Below are positions 56,700 to 64,000 of a stretch of 64,000 nt of DNA, in pieces. Numbering within the stretch: position 1 is the stretch's first letter; each line of letters opens with the position of its first letter. The translations under genes were made by a program, and so were the position numbers. Under the pieces are notes generated by a model, which made no database searches, was not told where the DNA came from, and saw nothing but the letters and a program-made list of their open reading frames with translations. Origin of the DNA: Dugong dugon (taxonomy: Eukaryota; Chordata; Mammalia; Sirenia; Dugongidae); the NCBI GenBank assembly GCA_030035585.1, contig CM057462.1:92401234-92465233 (forward strand), written 5' to 3'.

Positions 56700-57374
56700 C
56701 CCAAACCAAACTAAACCCGTTGCCGTCAAGTCGATTCCAACTCATAGCGACCCTACAGGACAGAGTAGAACTGCCCCACAGAGTTTCCAAGGAGCTGCTG
56801 GTGGATTTGAACTGCTGAACTTTTGATTAGTAGCTGAACTCTTTTTTATTTTATTTTTATTTTATTGTTGTACTTTAAGTGAAAGTTTACAATTCAAGTT
56901 AGTCTCTCATATAAAAATTTATACATACATTGTTATTGTGACCCTAATTGATCTCCCTATACTGTGACAGCACACGCCTCCTTTCCACCCCTGATTTCCT
57001 GTGTTCATTCAGCCAGCTCCTGACCCTTTCTGCCTTCTCCTCTTACCTCAAGACAGGAGCTGCCCATTTAGTCTCATGTATCTACTTGAGCTAAGACACA
57101 CACTCTTCACAAGTATCATTTTATGTCCCATAGTCCAGTCTAATCTTTGTCTGAAGAGTTGGCCTCAGGAATGGTTTTAGTTCTGGGTGGACAGAGAGTC
57201 CAGGGGCCATGCTTTCTGGGGCTCCTCCAGTCTCAGTCAGACCATTAAGTCTGGTCTTTTTACTAGAATTTGAGTTCAACATGCCACTTTTCTCCTGCTC
57301 CATCAGGGACTCTCTGTTGTGTTCCATGTGAGGGCAAGAAGCCAAACTCTTAACCACTACAACACCAGGGCTTC
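56700..57374 (-). mobile_element. AfroSINE split by an L1 3' end
   Basis: Left part 56700-56843 (CCGTTGCCGTCAAGTCGATT) and right part 57340-57374 (CTACAACACCAGGGCTTC) form one reversed SINE. Confidence 0.9.
56844..57339 (-). mobile_element. 5'-truncated L1 3' end inside an AfroSINE
   Basis: L1 3' UTR homologous to 42.76-43.46 kb (ATACTGTGACAGCACACGCC). Flanked by AGC(T/C)(G/A)AACTCTT at 56832-56843 and 57340-57351, the target-site duplication. Confidence 0.9.
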
Positions 57375-57490
57375 AAAAAGGTATCGATTTATAGATGAGG
57401 AAACAGAGGCTCAGAGAGGTGAAGGGACTTGCTGCAAGTCACACTGTGAAGGAGTGATTGGTGGATCCAGGACTAGAACCTAGGTGTCCT
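57375..57490 (-). repeat. MIR SINE fragment
   Basis: TAGATGAGGAAACAGAGGCT, AGGACTAGAACCTAGGTGTC. Confidence 0.8.
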
Positions 57491-58109
57491 GACAGGCCAG
57501 TTTTCTTTCTGCTGTGGCAGACTTTGCGGTTGGTCCATTTGGTACTCTGGAGCCAGCATGTGCGGGATCGCTGAGTGGAGAGGAAGGAGTTTTCCTGGGT
57601 CACATCCTGTCAGAGTCAGGAGGGCCTCAAGAGCATCTAGGCTAACCTCTATAATTACAGATGAACACGTGGGCCCTGCAGGGGCAAGAGAATTGGCCAA
57701 GGTCAAACAGTTACATTGTTGAGTTTATTTGTTTTAGTCTTCCCCTACCTGAATTTGAATTCTTTATAGATATATTTTTTCACAACTAGGTAAGTGAAAC
57801 TAGCCCTTCTATAAAAGCAGATGAACATGGTTTTTAATATTGCATCTCGGGTTGTTGTGAGGTTTATATAGCTCTAAAAAAATATTTAGGATAGTCAGTA
57901 GTAATTATAAGCACTCAAAATATGTTTGTTGTTGTTATTATTTTTACCATTGCTTATTAAGTTTAGGAATAGGTCCCCCCCCAACCCCCCGTAGAGTGTA
58001 GCCTTGTTGTATTTCCCATGTTCTCTATCTTAAGGATAACCTTTGAGAGGGCAGACCACCCAAGGACTCCATATATGTATGTATATTTACATACATATTA
58101 TATATGAAT
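57491..58109. other. Intron, nothing recognised
   Basis: C-rich run at about 57975-57990; otherwise unassigned. Confidence 0.4.
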
Positions 58110-58770
58110 AGCTTTCATCATGTCATTTACCCTCCTCAAAAAAAACAAAACAAAACAAAACAAAAACAACTTCAATGGCTCCCCATTGCCCATGGCTGTG
58201 GAGGGGCAAGGTCATCTATGGTTTGGCCGTGGTCTACATCGTCTGACTTCTCCCATTAGTGTTTTAAAATTTATTAGAATGCTAGTTATGGTTGTTATTT
58301 TTAATCTCTCTCTATATCATTTCTCAAGAGCACTGACAGCTCCTTGGCAGTGGAGTTCCATATCATCCCTTGAGTAGAGTGCTTGGCATACAGTGTCTGT
58401 TTGGTTGTTGATTGCCAGCCACAATATATTTCATGAGTATGAAATAGTTTTACATCTGTTTAAACCTCTTAGCTCCTTCAAATTGGAAATGGATGTATGA
58501 TTTTATATTTGAATAAGTTGTGGGAGTTGGGAGTGAAAGTTGGGGATGAGGTGGATACCCATCCTTCCTCTCCTCTACTTTTTTTTTTTTTTAACAGCCT
58601 CTGTCACTGTCTATTATGTTATTTGGTTATGTGTTTGCTCTCTCTCTGGGCTGTGAGCTCTGGGTGGGGAGGAATGGAGTTTAATTCTCCTTCATATCTT
58701 CAGTGCCCAGCACTTGGAGCCTGGCATGAATAAAAGAGGCATACATTAAATATTTGTCAAATCAGTGAAT
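58110..58770 (+). mobile_element. L2 LINE 3' end
   Basis: CAATGGCTCCCCATTGCCCA near 58173 and, further on, CAGTGCCCAGCACTTGGAGC with ATACATTAAATATTTGTCAA, in L2 order. Interrupted by unassigned sequence. Confidence 0.65.
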
Positions 58771-59544
58771 ACTGGAATACTCAAAGCTTTATGGCAGATA
58801 AGGGAGACAGTGGGTGCCGCCTTTTTTACTGGAAGAACATTATTTATTACATCTGTATGGATCACTGAGAAAATATGCAGTTGGATATCTTTTATGGCCA
58901 AAGAAGAAAATCAGTATAAAATTCTCAATTAAAAGTAGAAGCTAACATTTCCCCTCGTAATGAAGGCAGGGTCATGAATATTTTCCTTTCCTCAGCCCAG
59001 AAGATGGGCAGGCGGCCAGGCAGAGGCTGAAGGTGAGGGATGCTGTGCAGACAGATAAGAAGGCTTGATATTAGGAGGGCTGGGTCCTGGGTTTATGCAG
59101 GGTCCATCTGTGCTTCAATGTTTCTCCTCATGGATGTTTGATATTGTAAAAAGTGTTAACTCCTTCAAGATGCTCTGATGACAGTGTCAACTCCTTTAAG
59201 ATGTTTTACTCTGTTACCTATGAAATTACTACTTGTTTGTGAACTTATTATAATGGTATATTTTTGCAAGTAGGTTTTATATTCGATGTTACAAACTCTA
59301 AGAAGTGTGGATCTTGTTCTTATTCTTCTTAGTGCTCCTGTGCCTGGTGCAGGCTCTCCACAGTGTGAAGCGTGGAGCTCTGACCCATGGAGCACCAGCA
59401 GGGTTGGCCCTATCTTGTAAGAATCTGGTTAGGACCAGGGGCTGGGGAGGCAGAGAGGGCAGCAATATTCTGAATGACCCCTGCCACCTGGGGGGAAATC
59501 AGGCCCTCCAAGAAGGACGATGAGTAGACATGTTCTAGGAGAAG
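58771..59544. other. Intron, nothing recognised
   Basis: No family or gene supported. Confidence 0.4.
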
Positions 59545-59547
59545 ACT

Positions 59548-59730
59548 TTGCTACTCAAAGTGTGGTCTGAGAACCAGCAGCGTCAGCATCACCAGGGTGG
59601 ATACTTGTTAGAAATGTGAAATTTTAGATCCCTCTGTAGGCTTTGTAAATCAGACACTGCGTTTTTAACAAGATCCCTAGGTGTTTCATATACACATGAA
59701 CATTTGAGAAGCACTGCGCTGATGAGAAAG
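59548..59730 (+). mobile_element. MER5A-type hAT fossil
   Basis: CTCAAAGTGTGGTCTGAGAA, CAGCATCACCAGGGTGG, AACATTTGAGAAGCACTGC: near full-length MER5A order. Confidence 0.85.
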
Positions 59731-60686
59731 TCTAAGGACTTTCTCAATCTCGAGTCTTGACACATCTGAATTTTTGTAATTCTAGAGCAATGGTGGAGGA
59801 TGTAGCATGGTGTAGTTGACTGATCCTGAATCCCAGAACTGCCACTGTAGAAGTGTTACCTGACCCTTTTTAATCTCAGATACTTTCATCTGCAAAATAT
59901 AAATGTTTTCTCTCTTTTTTTTTTTTGAGGATTAAATGAAATAATGTTATGTCCTTAGCATGTAGTAGGAACTTAATAAATATTGTTGCTGATGTTGTTA
60001 TTATCATAGTTGAGCTCTAGTTCCAACAACTTAAAATGATGAGAGAATTGCTGTACTATCTTTATTACAGTGTTGTAATTTTACATTAATTTCTGCCTTT
60101 TGTATGATTTAATCAGCTGTCTTAAGGAATGACTAGCTTTTGAACCCTCACCCTTTTAACGGTTTCTGAAGTTTTCTGCTCGTAACATGGTCATAAGTGT
60201 TATTTGGCTCTATTTGTGCCCATTGTGTATTTTTTAAACATCACTGAATCACTTATATATTTCTTTCTGAGGTTCCTTTCCCCTCTTCATTCTGATGATA
60301 ATGATTCAGTAGAAGTCTTTTTATAGTACTAGTTAGAAAGTTAATCAAAAAGGTCAGTTAAAGCAGAGAGTGAAGAAATAGATATGTACCTTAAACATTT
60401 TATTTAACTTAAAATACCTAGATGTAGATTCCTTTCGTCTCGTGGTTTAGCCAAGGCTTTTCCTTTGAGCTTGAGTCTGCTGCCTGGAGGTCCTCCTCGT
60501 CTTCATTCATATTCAGTTTCTTCTCGACTGTGGTGGTGGTTACACGAATTTACACATGTGATAAAATTGCACAGAACTACACACACACATACACAAATGA
60601 GTGTGTATATAATTGGCAACATCTGAGAAAGGCCTATGGGTGTATTAATGTCAATTTCCTGATTTTATATTGCACTATAGTTGTGT
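59731..60686. other. Intron with a MIR trace
   Basis: MIR 3' part at 59830-60000 (AGCATGTAGTAGGAACTTAA); rest unassigned. Confidence 0.4.
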
Positions 60687-60895
60687 AGGAGTCCTTGGGT
60701 GGTGCAAATGGTTAACACACTTGGTTGCTATCTGAAAGGTTGGAGGTTCGAGTCCACCCAGAGAAGCCTTGGGTGAAAGGCCTGGTAATCTACTTTAAAC
60801 AAATTAGCCATTGAAAACCCTATGGAGCACATTTCTACTCTGATGTACATGCGTTTGTCATGAGTTGGAATTAACTCAAAGGCTTGACAGTTACA
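60687..60895 (+). mobile_element. AfroSINE, second type, full length
   Basis: AGGAGTCCTTGGGTGGTGCA, GTTCGAGTCCACCC, AGGCCTGGTAATCTACTTTA, GAGTTGGAATTAACTCAAAG. Confidence 0.95.
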
Positions 60896-61155
60896 TAAGA
60901 AGGGATTGGTGGTTCAGTGGTGGTAGAATTATCGCCTTCCATGCAGGAGACTTGGGTTCGATTACTGACCAATGCTCCTCACGTGCAGCTACCACCCATT
61001 TGTCAGCGGGGGCTTGTGTGTTCCCTTGATGCTGAACAGGTTTCAGTGGAGCTTCCAGACTAAGAAGGACTAGGGGGTTCATCCACCCTCTGTGGTTCTT
61101 GAACTATTGAACTAATGAACCCCTGAAACTATTGTCCTGAGATAATTTTTAAAAA

Positions 61156-61996
61156 CCCTTTCTAGACAGAATTATTTTATGTTTGGAATTTTTTGGTGAT
61201 GTAATGTTTTTTCACTAATGGAATACATGCCGCCGAATCATTGAGTGTTGGTAATTTTTTGTTATGTGTGATGGATTTTTATAAATATTATATGGGAAAC
61301 ATATGTCGCAGTGGACTCTGGAGGTAGGATAGGTGGAATGAAGCAGTACATCAAGGATACTACAATGTGTGCATACATTGTAAGTGGCTCTTATCTGTAT
61401 CAATGGGCATGAAGTACATCAAGGATGCAGGCTTATACTGTTTTGCGCCTGAAAATAACTTATGCACTTGAATATTACCTAATTCTGAAAATCACACCTT
61501 CTCCAGAACACACAGGTTATCATAAATATATTTGCAAGGCTTTTGTCACTGTTCAGAAGCCCAAGAGGTGAAAAACCTAAGTGGTTCTTATAGGTACCAT
61601 GGGCTTAAAGTACATCAAGGATGTGTGCTTACAATGTTTTGTGCCTGAAAATAACTTATGCACTTGAATATTACCTAATCCTGGAAACCCCACCTTCTCA
61701 AGAACACACAGGAAACAGTAAAATATACTTATGAGCCTTATCTTGCTGTACAGAAGCCCAAAGACAGAAAAGTTAAATACAATCACTCCTCCAGGATACA
61801 TCACCTCACGCTAATACATCTTGACACTCAAATGTGCCTCTGACCAACTTCCTTCTGTTTTATGCAGTTATGCAGGTTTTCCTCCCTGCCCCCCACCCAA
61901 TGCTAGCACGTACTATGGGTGGTATGAACTCCTGCCAATAAACCTCCAGAGGTAAAAAATATAAGCGGTACTTGAATGTTCCACCAACTAAGAAAG
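61156..61996. mobile_element. Inserted block with short inverted ends, possible DNA transposon
   Basis: It lies within the previous element, at a point continuous in the copy at 52.1 kb. Ends CCCTTTCTAG (left) and CTAAGAAAGGG (right) are inverted repeats of 8-10 bp; TTAA borders the right end and TTAA plus three A the left. This recalls piggyBac-type insertions, but no transposase is present. Confidence 0.45.
61381..61775. repeat. 197-bp tandem duplication
   Basis: Unit 1 from 61381 (TAAGTGGCTCTTAT) and unit 2 from 61578 (TAAGTGGTTCTTAT) share GTACATCAAGGATG, AAATAACTTATGCACTTGAA and CTTCTC(C/A)AGAACACACAGG. A further GTACATCAAGGAT at about 61349 hints at a partial third unit. Confidence 0.85.
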
Positions 61997-62354
61997 GGTT
62001 AAACCTTAAACCAAAAATATCCCCTGAAGTCATCTTAAACTCAAACAATAGATTAGCTTAACTAGTAAAAAAAGATCTGTCTTGAACATTATGCTCTGTT
62101 AAGAACTATCTATATGAGATGAAATGGACAACAGCAACTTGAAAGTTTAGAAAGGAACCTTAGGGGGCAGTGAGTTTATGTTAATGAAGGAGGAACAACT
62201 CAGAAAAGGAAGGTGAGAATGGCTGCACAACTATAAGAATGTAATCAATGTCACTAAATTGTACCTGTAGAAACTATTAAATTAGCGTATAGAAGTTTTG
62301 CTGTGTATATTCTCAACAACAACAAAATAAATAAAATTTAGAAGAAAAAAACAA

Positions 62355-62472
62355 GAAATCTTTACGGAAGCAGATCAACAGGCTTTTCTTCCGCAGCACC
62401 ACTGTGTGGGTTTGAACCACCAACCTCTTGGTTACTAGCTGATCGCAAACTATTTGTGCCACCAAGGGACCT
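62355..62472 (-). mobile_element. AfroSINE, head half
   Basis: TTTACGGAAGCAGATCAACA to TTGTGCCACCAAGGGACC. Confidence 0.9.
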
Positions 62473-62474
62473 TG

Positions 62475-62687
62475 TAAAAACCAGACATATTGCCATCCAG
62501 CCGATTCCAACTCACAGTGACCTTATGGGACAGAGTAGAACTACCCTATAGTATTTCCAAGGCTGTAATCTTTCCAGTAACAGACTGCCACATCATTCTC
62601 CTGCAGAGTGGCTGGTGGATTCTAACAGCTGATTTTTGGTTAGCAGCTGAGCGCTTAACTACTGTGCCACCAGGGCTCCTAGGGACC
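62475..62687 (-). mobile_element. AfroSINE, full length
   Basis: CAGCCGATTCCAACTCACAG to ACTGTGCCACCAGGGCTCCT. Confidence 0.95.
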
Positions 62688-62748
62688 TAGTAGGAGCCCC
62701 CAAAGATTTGTAGCATGTCATCCGAGTTTCTTTTGGCTTTCATTTCAG

Positions 62749-62942
62749 TGGAGGATTCCCTGGCTTTGACAACCCAGGGATGCCTGAAAACGGGTGCCAA
62801 ATCCTGTACAAGTGACTCTACCTGCTTGAAGAGTCCCTCACCTTCATGTGTTATGAAGGCTTTGAGCTCATGGGTGAAGTGACCATCCAGTGTATCTTGG
62901 GATAGCCGTCCCACTGGAATGGACCCCTGCCCATTTGCAAAG
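62749..62942 (+). pseudogene. Fossil sushi/CCP-domain exon, SEZ6-family-like
   Basis: A 194-nt block has an acceptor-like left edge (TTTGGCTTTCATTTCAG) and a donor-like right edge (CAAAG|GTAAAG). In the frame of the ATG at 62780 it reads MPENGCQILYK, stop, LYLLEESLTFMCYEGFELMG, then EVTIQCILG, stop, PSHWNGPLPICK. That is a CCP module with three of its four Cys (LTFMC, IQC, PIC) and the Trp; it resembles the last CCP of SEZ6/SEZ6L. Stops at 62813-62815 and 62903-62905, and a length one base short of 195, show it is dead. Splice-like borders suggest a DNA-level copy, not a processed one. Confidence 0.65.
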
Positions 62943-63043
62943 GTAAAGAAACCTACTCATGGTGAAACCTACTCGTGACACCGGCACTGAGGTACCAGGA
63001 GATACTGGGACTGGCTTGCAGAGATCCTGAACTCCATCTGAAG

Positions 63044-63238
63044 AGCTGTTGTTGTAGGTTGCTGTCAAGTTGATTCCAACTCATGGCGACCCCATGTGTT
63101 ACAAAGTAAACTGCTCCATAGCGCTTTCTTGGCTGTACTCTTAACGGAAGCAGATCACCAGGCCTTTTCTTCAGTGGAGCTGCTGGGTGGGTTTGAACTG
63201 ATGACTTAAGGTTGGCAGTCAAGTGTAAACTGTGCCTC
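63044..63238 (-). mobile_element. AfroSINE
   Basis: TTGCTGTCAAGTTGATTCCA to AACTGTGCCTCCT. Confidence 0.9.
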
Positions 63239-63240
63239 CT

Positions 63241-63474
63241 ATGAGCTGCTGTTGTTGTTGTTGTGTGCTGTTGAGTTGATTCTAACTCATAGCGACCCTA
63301 TAAGACAAAGTAGAACTGCCCCATAGGGTTTCCTAGGCTGTAGTCTTTATGGGAGCAGATCGCCAGGTCTTCTCTCCCACAGAGCGGCTGGTGGGTTCGA
63401 ATCAATGACCATTTCAAACTGCCCACCTTTTGGTTAGCAGCTGAGTGCTTAACTATTATGCCACCAGGGCTCCT
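63241..63474 (-). mobile_element. AfroSINE with an internal duplication
   Basis: TTGAGTTGATTCTAACTCAT to ATGCCACCAGGGCTCC. The box B region is followed by an extra AATGACCATTTCAAACTGCC, making the copy longer than usual. Confidence 0.95.
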
Positions 63475-63592
63475 TTTACCAAAGAGCTAGGCTACTGTAT
63501 TTCATTAAATCTAAGATGCCACCATTATTTTATGTAGCACTGAGAAAGAAAAAATGCAGCCAATTATATAATGACACAATAATAATAATAAT
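63475..63592. other. Short unassigned stretch
   Basis: AT-rich, with an (AAT)n run at 63569-63592. Confidence 0.5.
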
Positions 63593-63712
63593 AAGATGGA
63601 GTAGGAAGAAAGGCCTGGTGAGCTACTTTGGAAAATCAACATTTTGTTCCGTTGTGCATGGGTCACCATGAGTCAGGGGCTGACATGAGATGGCAGCTAA
63701 CAACAACATAGT
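63593..63712 (+). mobile_element. tRNA-Gly-headed SINE, 3' end only
   Basis: AGGAAGAAAGGCCTGGTGAG, CGTTGTGCATGGGTCACCA and GGCAGCTAACAACAACA match the tail of the copy at 45.7 kb. Confidence 0.8.
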
Positions 63713-63879
63713 TATATAAAATGTTATAACTGGGAGAAACCAGATGAAGGGTGGGTGAGACCTGTCTGTACTATTTATGAAACTTCTGTGAATCTATGAT
63801 TATGTCAGAGTTTGGTGCTTGAGGGATGCTCTACACTGCCCTGAGTTCCACAGTGAAGAACCCCAGTGAAGCTGAATAA

Positions 63880-64000
63880 ATGAGGCTGTTGCCGTTAGGT
63901 GCTGTCAAATTGATTTTGACTCATGGTGACTCCATGTGACAGTAGTCTCCAACTGCTCCATACGGTTTTCTTGGCTGTAATCTTTTTGGAAGCAGATCAC
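63880..64000 (-). mobile_element. AfroSINE, cut by window end
   Basis: GTGCTGTCAAATTGATTTTG to TTTTTGGAAGCAGATCAC; the head lies beyond the window. Confidence 0.9.

Larger units (their letters stand above)
60900..62340 (+). mobile_element. tRNA-Gly-headed element with a long 3' body, interrupted
   Basis: The head (GATTGGTGGTTCAGTGGTGG ... GGTTCGATTACTGACCAATG) is tRNA-Gly-like. After GTGGAGCTTCCAGACTAAGA the body continues to CCTGAGATAATTTTTAAA (61153), is interrupted for about 840 bp, then resumes TTAAACCTTAAACC and ends CAACAACAAAATAAATAAAA. The last part matches 52,070-52,430. Confidence 0.7.
17638..64000 (+). other. ROR1: ROR1 intron 1 (5' part, continues beyond window)
   Basis: After the exon 1 donor no further ROR1 exon could be recognised. 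Human ROR1 also has a very large first intron. Everything listed below 17.64 kb lies inside this intron, mostly transposon-derived. Confidence 0.85.

Noticed and set aside
61381-61775. CRISPR-like repeat-spacer array
   Set aside because: Only two long, mostly identical units with no short repeat/spacer pattern, and the genome is mammalian.

Overview
The window is nuclear DNA of a placental mammal from Afrotheria, most likely a proboscidean (elephant). The main evidence is about thirty copies of the Afrotherian tRNA-derived SINE (AfroSINE). These carry the typical head (GAGCCCTGGTGGCACAGTGG) and tail (GAGTTGGAATCGACTTGAC). A nearly full-length L1 whose ORF2 is clearly mammalian, 3' ends of the same L1 lineage, and old MIR, L2, MaLR and hAT fossils agree with this. 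No bacterial, plasmid or phage sequence was seen.

Only one protein-coding exon of a living gene is present. Positions 17550-17637 (+) encode the first 29 residues, the signal peptide, of the receptor tyrosine kinase-like orphan receptor ROR1. They end at a consensus phase-1 splice donor. The exon lies inside a CpG island (about 16.93-17.92 kb) with a good CTCF-like motif and an inverted CCAAT box just upstream. Positions 1 to about 17.15 kb are therefore the 5' flank of ROR1, and 17,638-64,000 is the start of its large intron 1. Exon 2 is not in the window.

Layout. 0.1-16.8 kb: intergenic, with L1M/HAL1-type fossils, a MaLR-like LTR, MIRs and a few AfroSINEs; a decayed L1 ORF2 piece ends about 150 bp before the CpG island. 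16.9-18.3 kb: ROR1 promoter and exon 1. 18.6-25 kb: mostly single-copy intron with one striking hairpin repeat at 22.58-22.93 kb. 25.2-28.9 kb: an old minus-strand L1 inserted in a MIR. 29-33 kb: LTR fossils and a dense AfroSINE cluster. 33.44-41.79 kb: one nearly complete minus-strand L1 of about 8.35 kb with target-site duplications, ORF1, ORF2 and a tandem-unit 5' end. 42-64 kb: intron rich in AfroSINEs and tRNA-Gly-headed SINEs, with nested insertions.

The most unusual items are: a fossil exon of a sushi/CCP domain resembling the last CCP of the SEZ6 family (62,749-62,942); the 55-bp-arm hairpin at 22.6 kb; a long inter-ORF spacer with a small basic ORF in the L1; a three-level nest of mobile elements at 47.1-48.0 kb; a poly(A)-tailed retrocopy carrying an antisense SINE at 56 kb; and a possible DNA transposon with an internal 197-bp tandem duplication at 61.2-62.0 kb. 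No new functional system is claimed; the window is a gene start embedded in layered transposon history.
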